This document shows, in pieces, positions 28,744 through 43,700 of a stretch of 64,000 nt of DNA; positions within the stretch are counted from its first letter, which is position 1; every line of letters begins with the position of its first letter. Under the pieces are notes generated by a model, which saw only the letters and a list, made by a program, of their open reading frames with translations, was not told the DNA's origin and ran no database searches. The DNA comes from Rhabditoides inermis. Taxonomy: Eukaryota > Nematoda > Chromadorea > Rhabditida > Rhabditidae. The position numbers were made by a program, and so were the translations under genes. The stretch covers positions 102,501-166,500 of the forward strand of contig CAWZYM010000014.1 of the NCBI GenBank assembly GCA_963966185.1. The letters run 5' to 3'.

Positions 28744-31700
28744 TGTTTATCTCCCCCTCTCCACCTCGCTCCTCTTTTCGTGTGTCACGATGTGTGTTTC
28801 CAGTCTGATCCAACCGGACGAGAAGCCGAAGCCGGCTCTGTTCCACTTTGGCTCGCAGCGCTTCCGCTACCAGGGCAGGACGCAGTTCCAGACCAAGGTA
28901 CGCATTATTATTACGTTTCTCCTTTTTTTTCGACGTTGAATTTGCGCACGGACCGATGTTTCACTGAGGGGTGTTGTTCCAGATGGCGAGTCAGATGTTT
29001 GACCGGCCGGCGTCGGTGGCGGCGGGTGGAATCTCGCGCACGCCCTCGCAGCGCATGGCAGCCGCCCGCTCACTCGACAACGGTTCGTTCATCTCTTGTT
29101 CTCCCTCTCTCCCTCTCTCCCTCTCTCTCTCTCTCTCGCTGTCCCTTGCTGACCCTCTTGTTTTCAGTGGCGAAGGAACCGCGCGACGTGAGCGGACTAG
29201 GCGACTCGACCGCGGAAGAGGGCAAGGTTTGTGTGTTTGCATCATGTGTTGCGTGTTTCACTTTCTTTGATGATGTGTGTGTGTGGGTGGGTGAGTGTTT
29301 ACGGTGCCTGGCTTCAGATCGCATCCCCTTCTCGCTCGTACCACCTGCACGACGCGTCGAAGGGCTCGAAGCGCGCCGGCGGCGACGACCACGACTACGA
29401 CGGCCGGGAGGGCTACGCGTCGGCGACGGAGGAGGTCAGACACACTCAGCCCCTACACGTGTCCACCCTGTCTGACAACGACGACGACCAGCTCACCTAT
29501 GAGCCGGTCGATTCGCCCTACTCTGCCGCGTACTATCCGGGAGGGCGCCACTCTGCCCACTCGCCTGCGTCCATGACCTCGTCGACCGCCCGCTCCTCTC
29601 ACGTCGTGCGCTTTGCCGAGTCGCCGGCTGCCGAGCTCGCAGCACACTCGCCCGTCATCCGCCAGTACACCACCACCACCACTGTGACGCCGCAGAGAGC
29701 AGCCGGTGGCGAGCAGCCGGCGCGTTTGCGCCGCAATCTCTTTGGCCGCGCGTCCCGCGACATGGACGAGAGCGCTGAGAGCGGCGTGCGCCTGCTCAAC
29801 TTCCACTCGCCGGCGGACCCGCGCGACGTGCGTCCGCTGTCGACGGAGCTGGACCTGCCGCAGGTGCCTCTCGAGCAGCTGGTGGGAGTGTACAGCCCGG
29901 GATACTACGGCAAGCTGGCGGGCGGCAAGGGCTCGCGCCCCACGTCGCGCACTGACATGATGCCGGTGACGACGAGCAAGTTCGAGGCGCGCGAGGCTCT
30001 CGACCCCACCCGCGAGATGCCCGCCTTCCCCATTCGCTACTTTTGCGACGTGCGCCACTCGGGTCGCTCGGATATGCGGACGATTGAGCGTGTGCGGCAC
30101 GCGGGATCCGTGGACGAGCTCGCCTTCCCCGACCCCAAGAACTACGCGTTTGGCGGGGCGGAGCGGATGGCGCAGCAGCCGGTGGAGCGGATGGAGCGCG
30201 CCGAGGAGCTGGAGCCGAGTCACATAAGCGAGCACGCACGCGTCTACCACCACGGACAGTCGGTGCGCGGCGGTGCGGACAAGGAGAAGGTGCGGCGCGG
30301 GTCGGTCGAGACCGACTCGGAGACTGACGACACTCCGCTGCCGGAGAGGAGGAGCAAGCACATTCTGCGGATCAAGAGCACGTCGACGCGAGATGCTGAT
30401 GTGCGGGAGGGACGATCGAGCACCAGCGAGCGAGGATCGGGTGGAGGAATCGCGTTTTGGAAGAAAAAACAGCAGCGGCACGAGGAGCCACAGCGAGTTA
30501 CTGCTGGCGCCGCGTCGCACGGTCCGATTGCATATGTGAACCGGAAAGAGGACCTGCAGCACGAGCCGCTGCGCAGGAATGTCGATGTGTACCACTCTGG
30601 ACACAGCGGTCAGCCTGGCACCAGCAAGTACTACCTGTTTGGCCGTGTGCGACATGACGGCGACGAGGACGTGGTCGATGCTGCTGATGTGAAGCCGGAG
30701 ACGTACGGAATCGCCTCGACTTCGTACGATGGTCCGCTTGAGAGCACTCCTCGTGAGGATGATCTCGAGAGCCTGCCGCTTCGCGATCACGCCAGTGCAT
30801 ACCATCCCGGACAGTCGTGGATCAAGGTGAAGAAGGTCAAGGGTGCCAAGCCCAAGACTGGAGCTGCCGACGAGACCGACGAGACCGACGAGTCCTCGAC
30901 CGATGATGAGCACGCCGCTGACCCGTCAAAGAAGAAGAAGCGCGGAGACAGCAAGCTGTTCGGCTTCTGGCGCTCTTCGTCTCGAAAGCCGAAGGAGGGA
31001 GAAGAGGGCAAGCCGCTCACCGGCTACCCCGCCTACGCTGAGCACTACACTGGACCTCTCGACAACACTGACCGTACGGATGATCTCGCGAACATGCCGC
31101 TCGACAAGCATGCGGCCGCTGTTCCGTACTCTCCTGCCCAGGAGACGTACACTCCTGTCAAGAGGGAGAAGGAGACTACTCCCACTCCCTCGCCGACGAC
31201 CACTCGCGTGCGTCTGTTCGGCCGTCTGCGACATGACGGTGACGAGGAGGTCATCGAGGCTGGAGACGTGAAGCCGGAGAGCTATGGCATCGCATCCACC
31301 TCGTACGATGGTCCGCTGGAGAACACTGCTCGCGACGACGAGCTCGAGAATGTGCCACTTCGTGATCACGCCAGTGCCTACCACCCTGGACAATCGTGGG
31401 GCGTCAAGCCGATCAAGGCCAAGGCCGACAAGCCGAAGCCGGTCGCTGTTCCCGCCGACGAGTCCGATGACGAGCACGATCCGAAAAAGAAGAAGGCTGT
31501 GTTGCACCTCAAGTCGACCACCCCGTCCAAGAAGGACGACGACGATGAGAAGCAGCGCGAGAGCAAGAAGTTCTTCTGGCGCACTCGCAAGTCGAAGGAC
31601 GACGAGGGCGAGCCGATCACTGGCTACCCTGCCGCTGCTGAGCACTACACCGGTCCGCTCGATCTAACCAACCGCAACAACGATCTCGAGAACATGCCCC

Positions 31701-34700
31701 TCGACAAGCATGTCGCCGATGTCCCGTACAGCCCTGCTGGTGACAAGGACAGCGCCGCATCCGCCACTACCACTAGGCGTGTGCGCCTGTTCGGACGTAT
31801 GCGACATGACGGCGACGAGGACGTGGTCGATGCTGCTGATGTGAAGCCGGAGACGTACGGAATCGCCTCGACTTCGTACGATGGCCCGCTTGAGAGCACT
31901 CCTCGTGAGGATGATCTTGAGGGCCTGCCGCTTCGCGATCACGCCAGTGCATACCATCCCGGACAGTCGTGGATCAAGGTGAAGAAGGTCAAGGGTGCCA
32001 AGCCCAAGACTGGAGCTGCCGACGAGACCGACGAGTCCTCGACCGATGATGAGCACGCCGCTGACCCGTCAAAGAAGAAGAAGCGCGGAGACAGCAAGCT
32101 GTTCGGCTTCTGGCGCTCTTCGTCTCGAAAGCCGAAGGAGGGAGAAGAGGGCAAGCCGCTCACCGGCTACCCCGCCCACGCTGAGCACTACACCGGACCT
32201 CTCGACAACACTGACCGTACTGATGATCTCGCGAACATGCCGCTCGACAAACATGCGGCCGCTGTTCCGTACTCTCCTGCCCAGGAGACGTACACTCCTG
32301 TCAAGAGGGAGAAGGAGACTACTCCCACTCCCTCGCCGACGACCACTCGCGTGCGTCTGTTCGGACGTCTGCGACATGACGGTGACGAGGAGGTCATCGA
32401 GGCTGGAGACGTGAAGCCGGAGAGCTTTGGCATTGCATCCACCTCGTACGATGGTCCGCTAGAGAACACTGCTCGCGACGACGAGCTCGAGAATGTGCCA
32501 CTTCGCGATCACGCCAGTGCCTACCACCCTGGACAGTCGTGGGGCGTCAAGCCGATCAAGGCCAAGGCCGACAAGCCGAAGCCGGTCGCTGTTCCCGCCG
32601 ACGAGTCCGATGACGAGCACGATCCGAAAAAGAAGAAGGCTGTGTTGCATCTCAAGTCGACCACCCCGTCCAAGAAGGACGACGACGATGAGAAGCAGCG
32701 CGAGAGCAAGAAGTTCTTCTGGCGCACTCGCAAGTCGAAGGACGACGAGGGCGAGCCGATCACTGGCTACCCTGCCGCTGCTGAGCACTACACCGGTCCG
32801 CTCGATCTGACCAACCGCAACAAGGATCTCGAGAACATGCCCCTCGACAAGCATGCCGCCGATGTCCCGTACAGCCCTGCTGGTGACAAGGACAGCGCCG
32901 CACCCGCCACTACCACTAGGCGTGTGCGCCTGTTCGGACGTGTGCGACATGACGGCGACGAGGACGTGGTCGATGCTGCTGATGTGAAGCCGGAGACGTA
33001 CGGAATCGCCTCGACTTCGTACGATGGTCCGCTTGAGAGCACTCCTCGTGAGGATGATCTTGAGGGCCTGCCGCTTCGCGATCACGCCAGTGCATACCAT
33101 CCCGGACAGTCGTGGATCAAGGTGAAGAAGGTCAAGGGTGCCAAGCCAAGACTGGAGCTGCCGACGAGACCGACGAGTCCTCGACCGATGATGAGCACGC
33201 CGCTGACCCGTCAAAGAAGAAGAAGCGCGGAGACAGCAAGCTGTTCGGCTTCTGGCGCTCTTCGTCTCGAAAGCCGAAGGAGGGAGAAGAGGGCAAGCCG
33301 CTCACCGGCTACCCCGCCCACGCTGAGCACTACACCGGACCTCTCGACAACACTGACCGTACTGATGATCTCGCGAACATGCCGCTCGACAAACATGCGG
33401 CCGCTGTTCCGTACTCTCCTGCCCAGGAGACGTACACTCCTGTCAAGAGGGAGAAGGAGACTACTCCCACTCCCTCGCCGACGACCACTCGCGTGCGTCT
33501 GTTCGGACGTCTGCGACATGACGGTGACGAGGAGGTCATCGAGGCTGGAGACGTGAAGCCGGAGAGCTATGGCATTGCATCCACCTCGTACGATGGTCCG
33601 CTAGAGAACACTGCTCGCGACGACGAGCTCGAGAATGTGCCACTTCGCGATCACGCCAGTGCCTACCACCCTGGACAGTCGTGGGCGTCAAGCCGATCAA
33701 GGCCAAGGCCGACAAGCCGAAGCCGGTCGCTGTTCCCGCCGACGAGTCCGATGACGAGCACGATCCGAAAAAGAAGAAGGCTGTGTTGCATCTCAAGTCG
33801 ACCACCCCGTCCAAGAAGGACGACGACGATGAGAAGCAGCGCGAGAGCAAGAAGTTCTTCTGGCGCACTCGCAAGTCGAAGGACGACGAGGGCGAGCCGA
33901 TCACTGGCTACCCTGCCGCTGCTGAGCACTACACCGGTCCGCTCGATCTGACCAACCGCAACAAGGATCTCGAGAACATGCCCCTCGACAAGCATGCCGC
34001 CGATGTCCCGTACAGCCCTGCTGGTGACAAGGACAGCGCCGCACCCGCCACTACCACTAGGCGTGTGCGCCTGTTCGGACGTGTGCGACATGACGGCGAC
34101 GAGGACGTGGTCGATGCTGCTGATGTGAAGCCGGAGACGTACGGAATCGCCTCGACTTCGTACGATGGTCCGCTTGAGAGCACTCCTCGTGAGGATGATC
34201 TTGAGGGCCTGCCGCTTCGCGATCACGCCAGTGCATACCATCCCGGACAGTCGTGGATCAAGGTGAAGAAGGTCAAGGGTGCCAAGCCCAAGACTGGAGC
34301 TGCCGACGAGACCGACGAGTCCTCGACCGATGATGAGCACGCCGCTGACCCGTCAAAGAAGAAGAAGCGCGGAGACAGCAAGCTGTTCGGCTTCTGGCGC
34401 TCTTCGTCTCGAAAGCCGAAGGAGGGAGAAGAGGGCAAGCCGCTCACCGGCTACCCCGCCTACGCTGAGCACTACACCGGACCTCTCGACAACACTGACC
34501 GTACTGATGATCTCGCGAACATGCCGCTCGACAAGCATGCGGCCGCTGTTCCGTACTCTCCTGCCCAGGAGACGTACACTCCTGTCAAGAGGGAGAAGGA
34601 GACTACTCCCACTCCCTCGCCGACGACCACTCGCGTGCGTCTGTTCGGCCGTCTGCGACATGACGGTGACGAGGAGGTCATCGAGGCTGGAGACGTGAAG

Positions 34701-37700
34701 CCGGAGAGCTATGGCATCGCATCCACCTCGTACGATGGTCCGCTGGAGAACACTGCTCGCGACGACGAGCTCGAGAATGTGCCACTTCGTGATCACGCCA
34801 GTGCCTACCACCCTGGACAGTCGTGGGGCGTCAAGCCGATCAAGGCCAAGGCCGACAAGCCGAAGCCGGTCGCTGTTCCCGCCGACGAGTCCGATGACGA
34901 GCACGATCCGAAAAAGAAGAAGGCTGTGTTGCACCTCAAGTCGACCACCCCGTCCAAGAAGGACGACGACGATGAGAAGCAGCGCGAGAGCAAGAAGTTC
35001 TTCTGGCGCACTCGCAAGTCGAAGGACGACGAGGGCGAGCCGATCACTGGCTACCCTGCCGCTGCTGAGCACTACACCGGTCCGCTCGATCTGACCAACC
35101 GCAACAAGGATCTCGAGAACATGCCCCTCGACAAGCATGCCGCCGATGTCCCGTACAGCCCTGCTGGTGACAAGGACAGCGCCGCACCCGCCACTACCAC
35201 TAGGCGTGTGCGCCTGTTCGGACGTGTGCGACATGACGGCGACGAGGACGTGGTCGATGCTGCTGATGTGAAGCCGGAGACGTACGGAATCGCCTCGACT
35301 TCGTACGATGGTCCGCTTGAGAGCACTCCTCGTGAGGATGATCTTGAGGGCCTGCCGCTTCGCGATCACGCCAGTGCATACCATCCCGGACAGTCGTGGA
35401 TCAAGGTGAAGAAGGTCAAGGTTACCAAGCCCAAGACTGGAGCTGCCGACGAGACCGACGAGTCCTCGACCGATGATGAGCACGCCGCTGACCCGTCAAA
35501 GAAGAAGAAGCGCGGAGACAGCAAGCTGTTCGGCTTCTGGCGCTCTTCGTCTCGAAAGCCGAAGGAGGGAGAAGAGGGCAAGCCGCTCACCGGCTACCCC
35601 GCCTACGCTGAGCACTACACTGGACCTCTCGACAACACTGACCGTACGGATGATCTCGCGAACATGCCGCTCGACAAGCATGCGGCCGCTGTTCCGTACT
35701 CTCCTGCCCAGGAGACGTACACTCCTGTCAAGAGGGAGAAGGAGACTACTCCCACTCCCTCGCCGACGACCACTCGCGTGCGTCTGTTCGGCCGTCTGCG
35801 ACATGACGGTGACGAGGAGGTCATCGAGGCTGGAGACGTGAAGCCGGAGAGCTATGGCATCGCATCCACCTCGTACGATGGTCCGCTGGAGAACACTGCT
35901 CGCGACGACGAGCTCGAGAATGTGCCACTTCGTGATCACGCCAGTGCCTACCACCCTGGACAATCGTGGGGCGTCAAGCCGATCAAGGCCAAGGCCGACA
36001 AGCCGAAGCCGGTCGCTGTTCCCGCCGACGAGTCCGATGACGAGCACGATCCGAAAAAGAAGAAGGCTGTGTTGCACCTCAAGTCGACCACCCCGTCCAA
36101 GAAGGACGACGACGATGAGAAGCAGCGCGAGAGCAAGAAGTTCTTCTGGCGCACTCGCAAGTCGAAGGACGACGAGGGCGAGCCGATCACTGGCTACCCT
36201 GCCGCTGCTGAGCACTACACCGGTCCGCTCGATCTAACCAACCGCAACAACGATCTCGAGAACATGCCCCTCGACAAGCATGTCGCCGATGTCCCGTACA
36301 GCCCTGCTGGTGACAAGGACAGCGCCGCATCCGCCACTACCACTAGGCGTGTGCGCCTGTTCGGACGTATGCGACATGACGGCGACGAGGACGTGGTCGA
36401 TGCTGCTGATGTGAAGCCGGAGACGTACGGAATCGCCTCGACTTCGTACGATGGTCCGCTTGAGAGCACTCCTCGTGAGGATGATCTTGAGGGCCTGCCG
36501 CTTCGCGATCACGCCAGTGCATACCATCCCGGACAGTCGTGGATCAAGGTGAAGAAGGTCAAGGGTGCCAAGCCCAAGACTGGAGCTGCCGACGAGACCG
36601 ACGAGTCCTCGACCGATGATGAGCACGCCGCTGACCCGTCAAAGAAGAAGAAGCGCGGAGACAGCAAGCTGTTCGGCTTCTGGCGCTCTTCGTCTCGAAA
36701 GCCGAAGGAGGGAGAAGAGGGCAAGCCGCTCACCGGCTACCCCGCCTACGCTGAGCACTACACTGGACCTCTCGACAACACTGACCGTACGGATGATCTC
36801 GCGAACATGCCGCTCGACAAGCATGCGGCCGCTGTTCCGTACTCTCCTGCCCAGGAGACGTACACTCCTGTCAAGAGGGAGAAGGAGACTACTCCCACTC
36901 CCTCGCCGACGACCACTCGCGTGCGTCTGTTCGGCCGTCTGCGACATGACGGTGACGAGGAGGTCATCGAGGCTGGAGACGTGAAGCCGGAGAGCTATGG
37001 CATCGCATCCACCTCGTACGATGGTCCGCTGGAGAACACTGCTCGCGACGACGAGCTCGAGAATGTGCCACTTCGTGATCACGCCAGTGCCTACCACCCT
37101 GGACAATCGTGGGGCGTCAAGCCGATCAAGGCCAAGGCCGACAAGCCGAAGCCGGTCGCTGTTCCCGCCGACGAGTCCGATGACGAGCACGATCCGAAAA
37201 AGAAGAAGGCTGTGTTGCACCTCAAGTCGACCACCCCGTCCAAGAAGGACGACGACGATGAGAAGCAGCGCGAGAGCAAGAAGTTCTTCTGGCGCACTCG
37301 CAAGTCGAAGGACGACGAGGGCGAGCCGATCACTGGCTACCCTGCCGCTGCTGAGCACTACACCGGTCCGCTCGATCTAACCAACCGCAACAACGATCTC
37401 GAGAACATGCCCCTCGACAAGCATGTCGCCGATGTCCCGTACAGCCCTGCTGGTGACAAGGACAGCGCCGCATCCGCCACTACCACTAGGCGTGTGCGCC
37501 TGTTCGGACGTATGCGACATGACGGCGACGAGGACGTGGTCGATGCTGCTGATGTGAAGCCGGAGACGTACGGAATCGCCTCGACTTCGTACGATGGTCC
37601 GCTTGAGAGCACTCCTCGTGAGGATGATCTTGAGGGCCTGCCGCTTCGCGATCACGCCAGTGCATACCATCCCGGACAGTCGTGGATCAAGGTGAAGAAG

Positions 37701-40700
37701 GTCAAGGGTGCCAAGCCCAAGACTGGAGCTGCCGACGAGACCGACGAGTCCTCGACCGATGATGAGCACGCCGCTGACCCGTCAAAGAAGAAGAAGCGCG
37801 GAGACAGCAAGCTGTTCGGCTTCTGGCGCTCTTCGTCTCGAAAGCCGAAGGAGGGAGAAGAGGGCAAGCCGCTCACCGGCTACCCCGCCCACGCTGAGCA
37901 CTACACCGCACCTCTCGACAACACTGACCGTACTGATGATCTCGCGAACATGCCGCTCGACAAACATGCGGCCGCTGTTCCGTACTCTCCTGCCCAGGAG
38001 ACGTACACTCCTGTCAAGAGGGAGAAGGAGACTACTCCCACTCCCTCGCCGACGACCACTCGCGTGCGTCTGTTCGGACGTCTGCGACATGACGGTGACG
38101 AGGAGGTCATCGAGGCTGGAGACGTGAAGCCGGAGAGCTATGGCATTGCATCCACCTCGTACGATGGTCCGCTAGAGAACACTGCTCGCGACGACGAGCT
38201 CGAGAATGTGCCACTTCGCGATCACGCCAGTGCCTACCACCCTGGACAGTCGTGGGGCGTCAAGCCGATCAAGGCCAAGGCCGACAAGCCGAAGCCGGTC
38301 GCTGTTCCCGCCGACGAGTCTGATGACGAGCACGATCCGAAAAAGAAGAAGGCTGTGTTGCACCTCAAGTCGACCACCCCGTCCAAGAAGGACGACGACG
38401 ATGAGAAGCAGCGCGAGAGCAAGAAGTTCTTCTGGCGCACTCGCAAGTCGAAGGACGACGAGGGCGAGCCGATCACTGGCTACCCTGCCGCTGCTGAGCA
38501 CTACACCGGTCCGCTCGATCTAACCAACCGCAACAACGATCTCGAGAACATGCCCCTCGACAAGCATGTCGCCGATGTCCCGTACAGCCCTGCTGGTGAC
38601 AAGGACAGCGCCGCATCCGCCACTACCACTAGGCGTGTGCGCCTGTTCGGACGTATGCGACATGACGGCGACGAGGACGTGGTCGATGCTGCTGATGTGA
38701 AGCCGGAGACGTACGGAATCGCCTCGACTTCGTACGATGGTCCGCTTGAGAGCACTCCTCGTGAGGATGATCTTGAGGGCCTGCCGCTTCGCGATCACGC
38801 CAGTGCATACCATCCCGGACAGTCGTGGATCAAGGTGAAGAAGGTCAAGGGTGCCAAGCCCAAGACTGGAGCTGCCGACGAGACCGACGAGTCCTCGACC
38901 GATGATGAGCACGCCGCTGACCCGTCAAAGAAGAAGAAGCGCGGAGACAGCAAGCTGTTCGGCTTCTGGCGCTCTTCGTCTCGAAAGCCGAAGGAGGGAG
39001 AAGAGGGCAAGCCGCTCACCGGCTACCCCGCCCACGCTGAGCACTACACCGCACCTCTCGACAACACTGACCGTACTGATGATCTCGCGAACATGCCGCT
39101 CGACAAACATGCGGCCGCTGTTCCGTACTCTCCTGCCCAGGAGACGTACACTTCTGTCAAGAGGGAGAAGGAGACTACTCCCACTCCCTCGCCGACGACC
39201 ACTCGCGTGCGTCTGTTCGGACGTCTGCGACATGACGGTGACGAGGAGGTCATCGAGGCTGGAGACGTGAAGCCGGAGAGCTATGGCATTGCATCCACCT
39301 CGTACGATGGTCCGCTAGAGAACACTGCTCGCGACGACGAGCTCGAGAATGTGCCACTTCGCGATCACGCCAGTGCCTACCACCCTGGACAGTCGTGGGG
39401 CGTCAAGCCGATCAAGGCCAAGGCCGACAAGCCGAAGCCGGTCGCTGTTCCCGCCGACGAGTCCGATGACGAGCACGATCCGAAAAAGAAGAAGGCTGTG
39501 TTGCATCTCAAGTCGACCACCCCGTCCAAGAAGGACGACGACGATGAGAAGCAGCGCGAGAGCAAGAAGTTCTTCTGGCGCACTCGCAAGTCGAAGGACG
39601 ACGAGGGCGAGCCGATCACTGGCTACCCTGCCGCTGCTGAGCACTACACCGGTCCGCTCGATCTGACCAACCGCAACAACGATCTCGAGAACATGCCCCT
39701 CGACAAGCATGCCGCCGATGTCCCGTACAGCCCTGCTGGTGACAAGGACAGCGCCGCACCCGCCACTACCACTAGGCGTGTGCGCCTGTTCGGACGTGTG
39801 CGACATGACGGCGACGAGGACGTGGTCGATGCTGCTGATGTGAAGCCGGAGACGTACGGAATCGCCTCGACTTCGTACGATGGTCCGCTTGAGAGCACTC
39901 CTCGTGAGGATGATCTTGAGGGCCTGCCGCTTCGCGATCACGCCAGTGCATACCATCCCGGACAGTCGTGGATCAAGGTTAAGAAGGTCAAGGGTGCCAA
40001 GCCCAAGACTGGAGCTGCCGACGAGACCGACGAGTCCTCGACCGATGATGAGCACGCCGCTGACCCGTCAAAGAAGAAGAAGCGCGGAGACAGCAAGCTG
40101 TTCGGCTTCTGGCGCTCTTCGTCTCGAAAGCCGAAGGAGGGAGAAGAGGGCAAGCCGCTCACCGGCTACCCCGCCTACGCTGAGCACTACACCGGACCTC
40201 TCGACAACACTGACCGTACTGATGATCTCGCGAACATGCCGCTCGACAAGCATGCGGCCGCTGTTCCGTACTCTCCTGCCCAGGAGACGTACACTCCTGT
40301 CAAGAGGGAGAAGGAGACTACTCCCACTCCCTCGCCGACGACCACTCGCGTGCGTCTGTTCGGCCGTCTGCGACATGACGGTGACGAGGAGGTCATCGAG
40401 GCTGGAGACGTGAAGCCGGAGAGCTATGGCATCGCATCCACCTCGTACGATGGTCCGCTGGAGAACACTGCTCGCGACGACGAGCTCGAGAATGTGCCAC
40501 TTCGTGATCACGCCAGTGCCTACCACCCTGGACAGTCGTGGGGCGTCAAGCCGATCAAGGCCAAGGCCGACAAGCCGAAGCCGGTCGCTGTTCCCGCCGA
40601 CGAGTCCGATGACGAGCACGATCCGAAAAAGAAGAAGGCTGTGTTGCACCTCAAGTCGACCACCCCGTCCAAGAAGGACGACGACGATGAGAAGCAGCGC

Positions 40701-43700
40701 GAGAGCAAGAAGTTCTTCTGGCGCACTCGCAAGTCGAAGGACGACGAGGGCGAGCCGATCACTGGCTACCCTGCCGCTGCTGAGCACTACACCGGTCCGC
40801 TCGATCTGACCAACCGCAACAACGATCTCGAGAACATGCCCCTCGACAAGCATGCCGCCGATGTCCCGTACAGCCCTGCTGGTGACAAGGACAGCGCCGC
40901 ACCCGCCACTACCACTAGGCGTGTGCGCCTGTTCGGACGTGTGCGACATGACGGCGACGAGGACGTGGTCGATGCTGCTGATGTGAAGCCGGAGACGTAC
41001 GGAATCGCCTCGACTTCGTACGATGGTCCGCTTGAGAGCACTCCTCGTGAGGATGATCTTGAGGGCCTGCCGCTTCGCGATCACGCCAGTGCATACCATC
41101 CCGGACAGTCGTGGATCAAGGTGAAGAAGGTTAAGGGTACCAAGCCCAAGACTGGAGCTGCCGACGAGACCGACGAGTCCTCGACCGATGATGAGCACGC
41201 CGCTGACCCGTCAAAGAAGAAGAAGCGCGGAGACAGCAAGCTGTTCGGCTTCTGGCGCTCTTCGTCTCGAAAGCCGAAGGAGGGAGAAGAGGGCAAGCCG
41301 CTCACCGGTTATCCCGCCCACGCTGAGCACTACACCGGACCTCTCGACAACACTGACCGTACTGATGATCTCGCGAACATGCCGCTCGACAAACATGCGG
41401 CCGCTGTTCCGTACTCTCCTGCCCAGGAGACGTACACTCCTGTCAAGAGGGAGAAGGAGACTACTCCCACTCCCTCGCCGACGACCACTCGCGTGCGTCT
41501 GTTCGGACGTCTGCGACATGACGGTGACGAGGAGGTCATCGAGGCTGGAGACGTGAAGCCGGAGAGCTATGGCATTGCATCCACCTCGTACGATGGTCCG
41601 CTGGAGAACACTGCTCGCGACGACGAGCTCGAGAATGTGCCACTTCGTGATCACGCCAGTGCCTACCACCCTGGACAGTCGTGGGGCGTCAAGCCGATCA
41701 AGGCCAAGGCCGACAAGCCGAAGCCGGTCGCTGTTCCCGCCGACGAGTCCGATGACGAGCACGATCCGAAAAAGAAGAAGGCTGTGTTGCATCTCAAGTC
41801 GACCACCCCGTCCAAGAAGGACGACGACGATGAGAAGCAGCGCGAGAGCAAGAAGTTCTTCTTGCGCACTCGCAAGTCGAAGGACGACGAGGGCGAGCCG
41901 ATCACTGGCTACCCTGCCGCTGCTGAGCACTACACCGGTCCGCTCGATCTGACCAACCGCAACAACGATCTCGAGAACATGCCCCTCGACAAGCATGCCG
42001 CCGATGTCCCGTACAGCCCTGCTGGTGACAAGGACAGCGCCGCACCCGCCACTACCACTAGGCGTGTGCGCCTGTTCGGACGTGTGCGACATGACGGCGA
42101 CGAGGACGTGGTCGATGCTGCTGATGTGAAGCCGGAGACGTACGGAATCGCCTCGACTTCGTACGATGGTCCGCTTGAGAGCACTCCTCGTGAGGATGAT
42201 CTTGAGGGCCTGCCGCTTCGCGATCACGCCAGTGCATACCATCCCGGACAGTCGTGGATCAAGGTGAAGAAGGTCAAGGGTACCAAGCCCAAGACTGGAG
42301 CTGCCGACGAGACCGACGAGTCCTCAACCGATGATGAGCACGCCGCTGACCCGTCAAAGAAGAAGAAGCGCGGAGACAGCAAGCTGTTCGGCTTCTGGCG
42401 CTCTTCGTCTCGAAAGCCGAAGGAGGGAGAAGAGGGCAAGCCGCTCACCGGCTACCCCGCCCACGCTGAGCACTACACCGGACCTCTCGACAACACTGAC
42501 CGTACTGATGATCTCGCGAACATGCCGCTCGACAAACATGCGGCCGCTGTTCCGTACTCTCCTGCCCAGGAGACGTACACTCCTGTCAAGAGGGAGAAGG
42601 AGACTACTCCCACTCCCTCGCCGACGACCACTCGCGTGCGTCTGTTCGGACGTCTGCGACATGACGGTGACGAGGAGGTCATCGAGGCTGGAGACGTGAA
42701 GCCGGAGAGCTATGGCATTGCATCCACCTCGTACGATGGTCCGCTGGAGAACACTGCTCGCGACGACGAGCTCGAGAATGTGCCACTTCGTGATCACGCC
42801 AGTGCCTACCACCCTGGACAGTCGTGGGGCGTCAAGCCGATCAAGGCCAAGGCCGACAAGCCGAAGCCGGTCGCTGTTCCCGCCGACGAGTCCGATGACG
42901 AGCACGATCCGAAAAAGAAGAAGGCTGTGTTGCATCTCAAGTCGACCACCCCGTCCAAGAAGGACGACGACGATGAGAAGCTGCGCGAGAGCAAGAAGTT
43001 CTTCTGGCGCACTCGCAAGTCGAAGGACGACGAGGGCGAGCCGATCACTGGCTACCCTGCCGCTGCTGAGCACTACACCGGTCCGCTCGATCTGACCAAC
43101 CGCAACAACGATCTCGAGAACATGCCCCTCGACAAGCATGCCGCCGATGTCCCGTACAGCCCTGCTGGTGACAAGGACAGCGCCGCACCCGCCACTACCA
43201 CTAGGCGTGTGCGCCTGTTCGGACGTGTGCGACATGACGGCGACGAGGACGTGGTCGATGCTGCTGATGTGAAGCCGGAGACGTACGGAATCGCCTCGAC
43301 TTCGTACGATGGTCCGCTTGAGAGCACTCCTCGTGAGGATGATCTTGAGGGCCTGCCGCTTCGCGATCACGCCAGTGCATACCATCCCGGACAGTCGTGG
43401 ATCAAGGTGAAGAAGGTCAAGGGTACCAAGCCCAAGACTGGAGCTGCCGACGAGACCGACGAGTCCTCGACCGATGATGAGCACGCCGCTGACCCGTCAA
43501 AGAAGAAGAAGCGCGGAGACAGCAAGCTGTTCGGCTTCTGGCGCTCTTCGTCTCGAAAGCCGAAGGAGGGAGAAGAGGGCAAGCCGCTCACCGGTTATCC
43601 CGCCCACGCTGAGCACTACACCGGACCTCTCGACAACACTGACCGTACTGATGATCTCGCGAACATGCCGCTCGACAAACATGCGGCCGCTGTTCCGTAC

